A program made the position numbers and the translations under genes. The notes beneath the pieces are model-generated. The model had not been told where the DNA came from. It was given only the letters and a program-made list of their open reading frames with translations, and searched no databases. Below, piece by piece: positions 10,349 to 21,600 of a DNA stretch of 40,169 nucleotides (positions within the stretch are counted from its first letter, which is position 1; the number at the start of each line of letters is the position of its first letter). Source of the stretch: Paraphysomonas bandaiensis (taxonomy: Eukaryota > Chrysophyceae); NCBI GenBank assembly GCA_965644295.1, contig CBFFRP010000266.1, positions 1 through 40,169 of the forward strand. The letters are read 5' to 3'.

Positions 10349-11530
10349 AGCATCATGAGTGTGTCATCAGTCTTACAGCATCATGAGTGTGTCATCAGTC
10401 TTACAGTATCATGAGTGTGTCATCAGAACATCAGCATCATGAGTGTGTCATCAGCCTTACAGCATCATGAGTGTGTCATCAGCCTTACAGTATCATGAGT
10501 GTGTCATCAGTCTTACAGCATCATGTGTGTGTCATCAGTCTTACAGCATCATGTGTGTGTCATCAGAACATCAGCATCATGAGTGTGTCATCAGTCTTAC
10601 AGCATCATGAGTGTGTCATCAGTCTTACAGCATCATGAGTGTGTCATCAGAACATCAGCATCATGAGTGTGTCATCAGTCTTACAGCATCATGAGTGTGT
10701 CATCAGAACATCAGTATCATGAGTGTGTCATCAGTCTTACAGCATCATGAGTGTGTCATCAGTCTTACAGCATCATGAGTGTGCCATCAGAACATCAGCA
10801 TCATGAGTGTGTCATCAGTCTTACAGCATCATGAGTGTGTCATCAGTCTTACAGCATCATGAGTGTGTCATCAGTCTTACAGCATCATGAGTGTGTCATC
10901 AGTCTTACAGCATCATGAGTGTGTCATCAGTCTTACAGCATCATGAGTGTGTCATCAGTCTTACAGCATCATGAGTGTGTCATCAGTCTTACAGCATCAT
11001 GAGTGTGTCATCAGTCTTACAGTATCATGAGTGTGTCATCAGTCTTACAGTATCATGAGTGTGGCATCAGTCTTACAGCATCATGAGTGTGTCATCAGTC
11101 TTACAGTATCATGAGTGTGTCATCAGTCTTACAGCATCATGAGTGTGTCATCAGTCTTACAGCATCATGAGTGTGTCATCAGTCTTACAGTATCATGAGT
11201 GTGTCATCAGTCTTACAGTATCATGAGTGTGTCATCAGTCTTACAGCATCATGAGTGTGTCATCAGTCTTACAGCATCATGAGTGTGTCATCAGTCTTAC
11301 AGCATCATGAGTGTGTCATCAGTCTTACAGCATCATGAGTGTGTCATCAGTCTTACAGTATCATGAGTGTGTCATCAGTCTTACAGCATCATGAGTGTGT
11401 CATCAGTCTTACAGCATCATGAGTGTGTCATCAGTCTTACAGTATCATGAGTGTGTCATCAGTCTTACAGCATCATGAGTGTGTCATCAGTCTTACAGTA
11501 TCATGAGTGTGTCATCAGTCTTACAGCATC
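10349..11530 (+). repeat. 28-bp minisatellite, about 42 tandem units
   Basis: Tandem units of CATCATGAGTGTGTCATCAG plus eight bases. Three variants differ in the last part (TCTTACAG, CCTTACAG, AACATCAG), and CATCATG alternates with TATCATG. Each unit contains a short inverted repeat ATGA-GTGTG-TCAT. Because 28 is not a multiple of three, no long frame is possible. It lies wholly inside the MULE and is absent from copy B. Confidence 0.97.
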
Positions 11531-11982
11531 TTGCTTTCAGACTGGCTTATGGGTATGTCGTATTTTGGATTCAGGTCCTCTGAACTCTAAGTATATGACT
11601 AGGTTTTATATTGTACTGATGCGTTTTAGTAGAGTACGGATCACTGTATTATAGGTACCACAGCCTATATATGCTGTAAGGGAGGAAGCTTACAAAATCA
11701 AGAGCGAAACCTATATTATTATCGTTCTTGTCTACAACTGCCCGCGCTGTGGGTACTAGCAGCTATTGATCCTACCTCTAGTGAGGTATGTGCAATAGAT
11801 ATGTACTCGGCATTTATATATTACAATATATTTTGCGTTCTTGTGACTGTTAATCATTGTATGACACAATACGTTTTACAATCTTGTGAGTGCTAATCAT
11901 TGTATGACAGACATCACAGTATAATATTATGTATGTTGTACGGGAGATCCCTTAATAATCAAGTGCAAACCCAATATCGCTT

Positions 11983-12237
11983 GTGAGGTATGTAAAATAC
12001 ATTTATAACTCTCTACATATCTTAATTATGTGCTCAGGGAACATTGATGTGAAGCACATGTTGATCTCCATCAAGACTCACAATGCAGCGAGGTCCCTCA
12101 TCAACGGTGAACCCACCGATGTCATGGCCCTTGGGAAGCTATGGAATTGCACCGGACATGGTCACCAATTTCTCATTGGAATGCAACGTTATAATGTTAT
12201 GTATTGCATGTATACAATATCTACATTTATCAATTGA
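11983..12237 (+). other. Possible captured exon inside the MULE
   Basis: An 84-codon open frame contains a denser, less AT-rich part (12038-12190) reading GNIDVKHMLISIKTHNAARS and onward to GHGHQFLIGMQR. A good splice-acceptor-like TTATGTGCTCAG stands right before it. It resembles host coding sequence more than its surroundings do. That would fit a gene fragment carried by a Mutator element, but I do not recognise the protein and no donor site is clear. Confidence 0.35.
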
Positions 12238-12432
12238 TGGATAGAGTATGCTCCCATGTTTGAATGAAAATTTTTATTTTTGACTAGGTGAATACCATAA
12301 AACCTAGTCATTGTAAACTGAAAATATGAATTATTAAATGACTAGGTTTTTCAACCGCTTGACTAGGTTTTTACACCAATTTTGGTGTGACTAGGAAATT
12401 ACACCAATTTGACTAGGTTCAATAATAGATCC

Positions 12433-15400
12433 CTAATTCTGGTTGCAGCCGAATCTGTCGCTTTGGATTTCATTTGTCATACACTCGTGTACTTCTTTCG
12501 CAACAGCGATGTCTTCCTCAGTGGAAACGTTCATATAACTCAGAAATTCATCAAGTGAAAGTTTGCAGTGTCCTGCTTTCTCCATACTTGCGAAATACTG
12601 ATCCAAGTACGCCGCAGGGTCGCTGTGCCATAAGAGCTCTTTCTCAACGAGTTCAGAAACGCCTGCGCATCCGAGGTCACCTTGAACATTTGCCAGTTGT
12701 GCTGCAAGCAGATCTCTCGCAATATTTGGATCACGCCAGTATGTATCAAGTGTAAAGGATATCCACAGCGGTAATGATGTGGCAACGTCCATCTTATGAG
12801 CAGGGTACTTGCTACAGAGTTGATTATGAAATCTCTCGTACTGACTCTCAGTGGGCTCAGAACCAACAATCGAATCGAAAATCTGCCTCGCGACAACATG
12901 TAAATCTGCACAGAATTTAGACTCCTGTCTGTCTTCTTGTACCCCGAATATCTCCACCAGACAATCGTATGGGGAACGAGGCTTTAAGAAATAAGGACTT
13001 TTCGGTGTTAGGAGAGTGTTATTAGCCATTCCAGTGTATACTCCACTCGGGGAAACCGTACGCTGAACGGTAAATCCCCTGTTAGTCTTTACCCAGGAGT
13101 TTATTTCATCTAGATGCTTTTCATCTCTAATACGCAGCGGGCATGCTGCAAGCATATTGGGATGGGACAAATATGCTCTTCTAAACTTTTTCTTCAAAAT
13201 ATTCACACGGGCACTCTCCTCCGTTTCCCATGTCACTTCCTGTTTTCGCGAAATAGTGTCATTTGTTGATGTATACAAAGCCTCAGCACTCATGTCTCGT
13301 AGACCTGGTTCAGCGCGGAAGCGACTATTTACACGTAATTTGGTCGCAATAATTATTTGACTCAGAAACCATCGAATTCCATTTTCGTTCTTCTCAATAT
13401 CAAGCAGTTCATAGAGAGTGTCTAGGGAAGGATCGTCTCCAACCACAGCACCGTCCGACATTTGATACATCATATGAATTGACGCATTTGCCATGCATAC
13501 CAACTCTTGTTTGATAGCCTGCAGTACGCGGAGGACGATTATTCTTCTGATAGAATCTGCTGCCGATGCGTACGCCTCACTTCCAGACAGAACAGTACCT
13601 GGCTTTCCTCTGGGTGGGAGAGTGCGGCGAAGAGACAGGAGCCATCTAACTAGTCCACTAAGAGTATCTGGTATATCACCAACAAATGTTTTCTTGTCGG
13701 ACGTGTCCGAGGAATCGTCATCATTGCCGTTGCTACCTGACAAGGCATCTAAGGGTGCCTCTTGAACAGCATTTCTGATCTCCACTCCTTTGTTGATACA
13801 AGCCCTGGGGACTTTCCCCTCTTCAAGTACAACTGAGCCAATATCAACACTGTCAACGACGGAGGGCTCATTTTGCATCGCAACAGCACCAATTTGCTGC
13901 AGATGTGTTTCCAGATTAGCACATGTGATTAAACTATCCGGTACACTGGTGCCATTAGGCATGTGCAACCCCTGTACAAGAATCTCTACAAATACCTCGG
14001 CATCGATCTCTTTCTGACGGCGCTTCATATCGGCTTCTTTGTCATCAGGCGAACAGTAAGCTGTAAACAGTCCACTGATACGGTCCCTTAGGAGTCGCAT
14101 TAAAAGTGCTCTCCAGTATGTAGAAGATGCAAAGCACTCGATATCGCATTGTTTTGAGGAAGAAAGAAGTGTAGGTACCTGATGAGTCCGAAACAGTACC
14201 ATTTGGTCAGCAAGAGCCACCAACGGTGTCGATACTTCACCGCTGGTACTCTCTCCTTGAGTAAACCCAGCAGCTCTATCAGCTACTTCAGAGAGGTAGG
14301 CACTACCGGCGTGCGTTTGGCAAAAACCATCGACAGCCCGAGACAAAGTTGAGAGATGGTGTTCAGAGATTCCTCCACGCACTAGGCTCATCAATGTTGA
14401 CAACACCCCATTTTGATACTCCCTGGTTCCCTGAAGGAGTAGATTAGTTAAAATATCACACGAATATAAACATGATTAGAACCGTCAGCTCAGGGTAAAT
14501 TGTGGCAGGTGTCAATAGTACATAAAGGTGCGAAACAACTATACTTATCTTACCACAGTGTATATCCATCTCGAAGTGAGAAGTTGTGACGCAGCAATAG
14601 ACGAGTAGCAGTTTGCAAGCTTTCTCGACATCGACGCATTCTCACTACTTCCAGCGGTCGGCAGGAAGCAAACAACAACATTGATGGGGTGACCGTCGGG
14701 CCCGCGTGCGATCTCTTTTCCCTCAAGCAATAACTGTCGTAGAGTAAGAAAAGACATTGGCTGCGCGCATATGTGAATTTTATTATCCAGAATAGCACTG
14801 TGAAGCACTTTAGCAGAGGATACAGCACAAAGTGGGAGTTTGCGGGCCCCGGATGGCACGTATCCAACCAAACACAGGATGTCCCCAGATGGTGTAAGAT
14901 CTTCGTCTCGTAAAAGTGTCAACCAACATCGCTCCCTTGAAGTTGTCGCATCCTCATCATCAGATAGATATTCAGGAACACTCTCTTCCTTACTAAATCC
15001 AGATCCGACTGAAAGAATAGTTTGCGCTTTCTCATCTGCGTTCATAATAGCATCCGGATTCGCCTGCTCTAGAGCTCTCTGAGTTACTCTGCCCTTCTTT
15101 TTACTGCTCCAGTGTTTAAAACCACCTGCTCCTAGGAGTTCCATATAATCCCGCTCTATTTCTGTGGAAAGCGAACGTCCGACTCTCAATGACTGTAGAC
15201 CAATCTCACATAGATGGAGGACAGACCGAGCACCAGCCTTATGATCAGTAGTTTTGCTACGCGCTGCTTTAACTCGACCACGAACTGTGGCGTATACTCG
15301 CGATCGCCACTTACTTCTCTCTTCTGCGGACATCATCCCGACATCAGTCTGCTGCTGTAGGACCTCGATCAATGACTTTTCATTACTGGAGGGATGCACA

Positions 15401-16516
15401 AGATCCTTCAGACGTTGCGAGAGAGCGCTGCATTTGCTACACAAAGCATCCTGAGTGTCCTGGGAGCACGTTCCAGAGTCAGCAGCTGATCGTATCTCAC
15501 GGGCAAGGGCAACAGCATCGTCTTGTATTACTCGGATAGAAATATCGAAGTACCGCTCGTCAGTTGGATCCAATACTTCGTGGGATATCGTGTAGACTGT
15601 GCCGTCAGGAAGTGTCATAGAAGTATCTTCAGGTGATACACGTACACCGCTCAGATCCAATATACCATCTTCCATATAGCACGTGGCCTCACCAGTGGAA
15701 TTCAGCTTCACACAAACCTTCGAGCGGGCACCACTAAGCTCGGGAAGTATCTTCACTCGCGCATCACGAGACATGTCCTGTAACTCACCATCCGGGTAGT
15801 TGAAATAGGAAGCTTCGCCCACCGACATGGCTGCCAGTACTTTCTGGTCGTGATGAGCCCCGATACCTAATACAAAAGTACGCGCAGGCTCCATATTAGG
15901 AAACACCTTTTGTATATTTTCGTAGCCTGAGACAAAGTTCTCGCCAGCCTTCACGCCATCATAGGCTTCACCGTCAGTGTTGAGGATATACACAACACGG
16001 AAGGCAACGTCAGAAGGGACAGACGCAATAAGTTCCGCAGTAGCATGCAATGCTGCATCTGTCAATGCCGATAGCTGTGTCCCTTCATTACAACTGAGGG
16101 AAACATCTTCAACTCGGCATGCTCCTTTCATCGTAACATGAGAGCCAAATCTACAAATAAATAATGAAAAAGAAAAATACATCTATAATCATATATATAC
16201 ATACATGCATACACACACAGCACACACATACACATATAGAAGCATACATACACAGCACTCATATACATACATACACACATATACATACATATACTTACGT
16301 GGCATAGAAGTAAGGTATACGATTATCAATACATTCAGAGATAATCACACGTGTTTTCTCTGCACATTGTTGAGCTCTAGTGCCTGCCATACTGCCACTA
16401 TTATCATCCACAATAACAACGACATTCAACAGGGATGCTTCATTACTAAGTGGGGTAATAGGAACAGATCCATTGAGATATGCCTCATATCCAGTACTTA
16501 ATGCTTTAATACTCAT
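12433..16516 (-). CDS. von Willebrand factor A-domain protein, copy A (three exons)
   Basis: Exons are 16516-16299, 16150-14554 and 14430-12433, with GT-AG introns of 148 and 123 nt. The product is 1270 aa. A vWA domain at about 30-215 has the complete MIDAS metal site: DNSGS at 38-42, the Thr in GTQLSALTDA, and the Asp in ILNTDGE. Such domains bind ligands through a divalent ion. The remaining thousand residues have an acidic stretch (YLSDDEDATTS) and predicted-helical parts, and match nothing I know. There is no signal peptide or membrane segment, so it is probably intracellular. It differs from copy B at six residues that I could see (V/M, R/G, A/V, F/L, N/K, E/D). A Mutator-like element abuts the stop codon, so the native 3' UTR is displaced. 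Confidence 0.85.
12434..12442. repeat. Target-site duplication, right (Mutator-like element)
   Basis: TAATTCTGG, matching 9757-9765. On the minus strand it encodes the end of the vWA protein and two bases of its stop codon. The third base of the stop (12433) is the first base of the element's inverted repeat. Confidence 0.9.
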
Positions 16517-17368
16517 TGTGATTAGATTATGAGTGTGTTGTAAGAGTTATGGATACTGGTATGTATGTATATATATGTATGTATGGATAGTGATCTCCTA
16601 CACACATATCCAGATACAGCCATATATGGATATACATACACACAGCCACAACAAACATCCAAAGAAAGAGAAAGCTAAAAAAAATAAACACAAAGAATTC
16701 CGTAACTTTCGATGTATGTATGTATGTATGTATGTATGTATGTATGTATGTATGTATGTATGTATGTATGTATGTATGTATGTATGTATGTATGTATGTA
16801 TGTATGTATGTATGTATGTATGTATGTATGTATGTATGTATGTATGTATGTATGTATGTATGTATGTATGTATGTATGTATGTATGTATGTATGTATGTA
16901 TGTATGTATGTATGTATGTATGTATGTATGTATGTATGTATGTATGTATGTATGTATGTATGTATGTATGTATGTATGTATGTATGTATGTATGTATGTA
17001 TGTATGTATGTATGTATGTATGTATGTATGTATGTATTCGCAGGTTTTGGAACGGAATTTTCGTCAGTTTTTTTGTGACGATTGGGGTGCTTTGGAGGTG
17101 TGTGTGTATGTATGATCTGCAGATATGATCCTGTATGTGTAGATGGGTATGTATGTGTATGTATGTGTATGTATGTGTATGTTGATGTCCTCTCAGGAGA
17201 TTCAAAGAAGTCACTTAACGAGTAGAGGGAAGAGACTCAAACCACACACAGTTTATTGTTGATAGGAGTGTATGTGGTGAGTGCGGATATGTATAGACAA
17301 TAACGCTGCGAGTCTGTTTTATGGATGGCTGAACTGTGAGTGCTCTTGATATATAGTGAATCGATCAA
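16517..17368. promoter_or_regulatory. Divergent spacer with long (ATGT)n run, copy A
   Basis: This is the only spacer between the vWA gene start (minus) and the small-gene start (plus), so it should contain both promoters. It is dominated by the microsatellite at 16712-17037, with TATG-rich flanks. No classical box stands out from the repeats. That it is a shared promoter is inference from position. Confidence 0.45.
16712..17037. repeat. (ATGT)n microsatellite, about 81 copies
   Basis: Uninterrupted tetranucleotide run of about 326 bases. The equivalent run in copy B (22897-23147) is about 250 bases, 19 units shorter. Confidence 0.97.
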
Positions 17369-17596
17369 ATGCAGTCAACCGTTTTGCCATTGCAGCTTGA
17401 TTTTGGCGTGACAAATATATGCGATGAGTCACCCAGATGCGCTGAGAGTGAAATTCAAACGATGGTAGTGGCACCGAAGTGCACTGATCTTGTTGAGAAA
17501 AGAGAACTTAAACTCAGCCCTCGGAATAGTGATGTAAAGACCAATGTAAAGACCACCTCCCCTAGAATGGGCGGTGTTTCTCGTATTCCCATATAG
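17369..17596 (+). pseudogene. Truncated, chimeric copy of the small basic-protein gene
   Basis: The first 57 codons equal those of the intact frame at 23476-23820. Then the duplication junction (17556-17562) cuts it, and the frame runs on into sequence homologous to 8741 onward, ending in TSPRMGGVSRIPI. A 12-bp repeat (ATGTAAAGACCA) just before the junction adds four codons. The C-terminal half of the original protein is lost. If transcribed it would make a 75-residue chimera. Confidence 0.75.
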
Positions 17597-18608
17597 GCTG
17601 TCAATTGGATGAGATAGTTCAAAAATTGCAATTCCACTTATATTGTAAAGATTCAAATCATCCGGACTGAAGATATTGATATTACTACGAGACTATGGCA
17701 CTGCTTCCCAATCAATGTCATGTACATATTCATACCTTTCTATGCGATTTTCTATAAGAGAAGAATGCAATGTGAATGCATGCTTGCCGAGTACTCATAT
17801 TGGAGTATAGTAATTATCGAAGTCATGTGTAGATATAGGACTGTGATATTGCTTCTAGAGCTTTAGAAGACCAGTGTTAAGTCCTATATCATGTATATAC
17901 TCTACCGTGTATACAACTATTGGCCATAAGCTACAAGCAACTTGTGTAGACGTCTTTTGGCCCTAACGACTAAACGAGCATCTGAGAATGGGCCCACCTC
18001 AGGGTAACCGGGGTATTAGGCTGCTGCTGAAGTCATGCATCTGGGATGTTCACCTTAAGAACTCAAAAATCCTGAAGTCAGCAGAGGTATATCAGCTATC
18101 TGCTTGATGCTCACTGCATTTATTTGTTTTGAGTGATGGAGAAAAAGTGGTTACACCTTGGTGAATGCGGTGAACCCACAAGCAGCTTTATTCTCTACTA
18201 TAAACTATAAGGTTCCATGAATATCATTTATCATTGTCTTCATTATGAAACATATAACAGTACAAGCATATACAATGGAGAGATCATAGGATAAAATAAC
18301 CTCATGTAGCTGGTAATTACAGATTTACAAGTACTGGCAAATAGTTCACGAACTCACAGTCAGGATCTCACGTAGTGACAATATTTCACTTTATCTATTA
18401 TATTTCATAACAAATCTATGTAAAATGTCGTCATTAACTACTGTATTCTTCACCAACTCTTAAATCGACACTATATGTCTAGTTGCTGGTGACAATAGAA
18501 TACTATTCTTACGATCTGTATCATTAGAAGTTAAAAGTGAATAAAAGTAGAATAGTTCTCAATATATTATGGTTACCAAATTTGAGACAACAACACACCT
18601 GTTTAAGT
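17563..18608. other. Non-coding left part of duplication copy B
   Basis: Counterpart of 8748-9756, lying between the truncated small gene and the 3' end of the second vWA gene. It has no credible open frame. It includes the second copy of the dispersed repeat (17940-18020) and about 35 bases near 18342-18380 not found in copy A. Confidence 0.7.
17940..18020 (+). repeat. Dispersed 80-bp repeat, copy 2
   Basis: Duplicate of 9126-9206 produced by the tandem duplication. Confidence 0.7.
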
Positions 18609-21600
18609 CTAATTCTGGTTGCAGCCGAATCTGTCGCTTTGGATTTCATTTGTCATACACTCGTGTACTTCTTTCGCAACAGCGATGTCTTCCTCAGTGG
18701 AAACGTTCATATAACTCAGAAATTCATCAAGTGAAAGTTTGCAGTGTCCTGCTTTCTCCATACTTGCGAAATACTGATCCAAGTACGCCGCAGGGTCGCT
18801 GTGCCATAAGAGCTCTTTCTCAACGAGTTCAGAAACGCCTGCGCATCCGAGGTCACCTTGAACATTTGCCAGTTGTGCTGCAAGCAGATCTCTCGCAATA
18901 TTTGGATCACGCCAGTATGTATCAAGTGTAAAGGATATCCACAGCGGTAATGATGTGGCAACGTCCATCTTATGAGCAGGGTACTTGCTACAGAGTTGAT
19001 TATGAAATCTGTCGTACTGACTCTCAGTGGGCTCAGAACCAACAATCGAATCGAAAATCTGCCTCGCGACAACATGTAAATCTGCACAGAATTTAGACTC
19101 CTGTCTGTCTTCTTGTACCCCGAATATCTCCACCAGACAATCGTATGGGGAACGAGGCTTTAAGAAATAAGGACTTTTCGGTGTTAGGAGAGTGTTATTA
19201 GCCATTCCAGTGTATACTCCACTCGGGGAAACCGTACGCTGAACGGTAAATCCCCTGTTAGTCTTTACCCAGGAGTTTATTTCATCTAGATGCTTTTCAT
19301 CTCTAATACGCAGCGGGCATGCTGCAAGCATCTTGGGATGGGACAAATATGCTCTTCTAAACTTTTTCTTCAAAATATTCACACGGGCACTCTCCTCCGT
19401 TTCCCATGTCACTTCCTGTTTTCGCGAAATAGTGTCATTTGTTGATGTATACAAAGCCTCAGCACTCATGTCTCGTAGACCTGGTTCAGCGCGGAAGCGA
19501 CTATTAACACGTAATTTGGTCGCAATAATTATTTGACTCAGAAGCCATCGAATTCCATTTTCGTTCTTCTCAATATCAAGCAGTTCATAGAGAGTGTCTA
19601 GGGAAGGATCGTCTCCAACCACAGCACCGTCCGACATTTGATACATCATATGAATTGACGCATTTACCATGCATACCAACTCTTGTTTGATAGCCTGCAG
19701 TACGCGGAGGACGATTATTCTTCTGATAGAATCTGCTGCCGATGCGTACGCCTCACTTCCAGACAGAACAGTACCTGGCTTTCCTCTGGGTGGGAGAGTG
19801 CGGCGAAGAGACAGGAGCCATCTAACTAGTCCACTAAGAGTATCTGGTATATCACCAACAAATGTTTTCTTGTCGGACGTGTCCGAGGAATCGTCATCAT
19901 TGCCGTTGCTACCTGACAAGGCATCTAAGGGTGCCTCTTGAACAGCATTTCTGATCTCCACTCCTTTGTTGATACAAGCCCCGGGGACTTTCCCCTCTTC
20001 AAGTACAACTGAGCCAATATCAACACTGTCAACGACGGAGGGCTCATTTTGCATCGCAACAGCACCAATTTGCTGCAGATGTGTTTCCAGATTAGCACAT
20101 GTGATTAAACTATCCGGTACACTGGTGCCATTAGGCATGTGCAACCCCTGTACAAGAATCTCTACAAATACCTCGGCATCGATCTCTTTCTGACGGCGCT
20201 TCATATCGGCTTCTTTGTCATCAGGCGAACAGTAAGCTGTAAACAGTCCACTGATTCGGTCCCTTAGGAGTCGCATTAAAAGTGCTCTCCAGTATGTAGA
20301 AGATGCAAAGCACTCGATATCGCATTGTTTTGAGGAAGAAAGAAGTGTAGGTACCTGATGAGTCCGAAACAGTACCATTTGGTCAGCAAGAGCCACCAAC
20401 GGTGTCGATACTTCACCGCTGGTACTCTCTCCTTGAGTAAACCCAGCAGCTCTATCAGCTACTTCAGAGAGGTAGGCACTACCGGCGTGCGTTTGGCAAA
20501 AACCATCGACAGCCCGAGACAAAGTTGAGAGATGGTGTTCAGAGATTCCTCCACGCACTAGGCTCATCAATGTTGACAACACCCCATTCTGATACTCCCT
20601 GGTTCCCTGAAGGAGTAGATTAGTTAAAATATCACACGAATATAAACATTATTAATACTAAACGAACCGTCAGCTCAGGGTAAATTGTGGCAGATGTCAA
20701 TAGTACATAAAGGTGCGAAACAACTATACTTATCTTACCACAGTGTATATCCATCTCGAAGTGAGAAGTTGTGACGCAGCAATAGACGAGTAGCAGTTTG
20801 CAAGCTTTCTCGACATCGACGCATTCTCACTACTTCCAGCGGTCGGCAGGAAGCAAACAACAACATTGATGGGGTGACCGTCGGGCCCGCGTGCGATCTC
20901 TTTTCCCTCAAGCAATAACTGTCGTAGAGTAAGAAAAGACATTGGCTGCGCGCATATGTGAATTTTATTATCCAGAATAGCACTGTGAAGCACTTTAGCA
21001 GAGGATACAGCACAAAGTGGGAGTTTGCGGGCCCCGGATGGCACGTATCCAACCAAACACAGGATGTCCCCAGATGGTGTAAGATCTTCGTCTCGTAAAA
21101 GTGTCAACCAACATCGCTCCCTTGAAGTTGTCGCATCCTCATCATCAGATAGATATTCAGGAACACTCTCTTCCTTACTAAATCCAGATCCGACTGAAAG
21201 AATAGTTTGCGCTTTCTCATCTGCGTTCATAATAGCATCCGGATTCGCCTGCTCTAGAGCTCTCTGAGTTACTCTGCCCTTCTTTTTACTGCTCCAGTGT
21301 TTAAAACCACCTGCTCCTAGGAGTTCCATATAATCCCGCTCTATTTCTGTGGAAAGCGAACGTCCGACTCTCAATGACTGTAGACCAATCTCACATAGAT
21401 GGAGGACAGACCGAGCACCAGCCTTATGATCAGTAGTTTTGCTACGCGCTGCTTTAACTCGACCACGAACTGTGGCGTATACTCGCGATCGCCACTTACT
21501 TCTCTCTTCTGCGGACATCATCCCGACATCAGTCTGCTGCTGTAGGACCTCGATCAATGACTTTTCATTACTGGAGGGATGCACAAGATCCTTCAGACGT

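Larger units (their letters stand above)
9766..12433. mobile_element. Non-autonomous Mutator-like (MULE) element
   Basis: The 2668-bp insertion interrupts copy A and is absent from copy B. A 9-bp target duplication (TAATTCTGG) flanks it, the length typical of Mutator elements. Inverted ends match imperfectly: GGGAAATATTATTCAACC on the left against GGGATCTATTATTGAACC on the right, then ACCTAGTCAAATTGG on both. Both ends carry several spaced copies of CCTAGTCA (about 9780-9890 and 12276-12420), possibly transposase binding sites. No transposase frame is visible. The interior is mostly a 28-bp minisatellite plus short segments that look like captured coding sequence. The MULE assignment rests on target-duplication length and end style, not on a protein. 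Confidence 0.8.
8741..17555. repeat. Left copy (A) of a 6.1-kb tandem segmental duplication
   Basis: Copy A runs from CCTCCCCTAGAATGG at 8741 to 17555, and 17556 restarts with the same words. Without the Mutator-like insertion and its target duplication it is about 6.14 kb. It contains a non-coding segment (8741-9765), the vWA gene (12433-16516), a divergent spacer with a long microsatellite, and a truncated small gene. Differences from copy B are scattered single bases, small indels and microsatellite length, roughly one per cent in the parts I compared. Confidence 0.93.

Noticed and set aside
10349-11530. CRISPR-like array
   Set aside because: The 28-bp units are contiguous with no unique spacers, and the context is eukaryotic with introns and transposons; it is a minisatellite.
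16533-17214. Long open frames of MYVCMYVC or YIHTYIHT type over the microsatellites (also 7494-7901 and 22718-23321)
   Set aside because: They are translations of an uninterrupted tetranucleotide run, open in every register on both strands; not genes.
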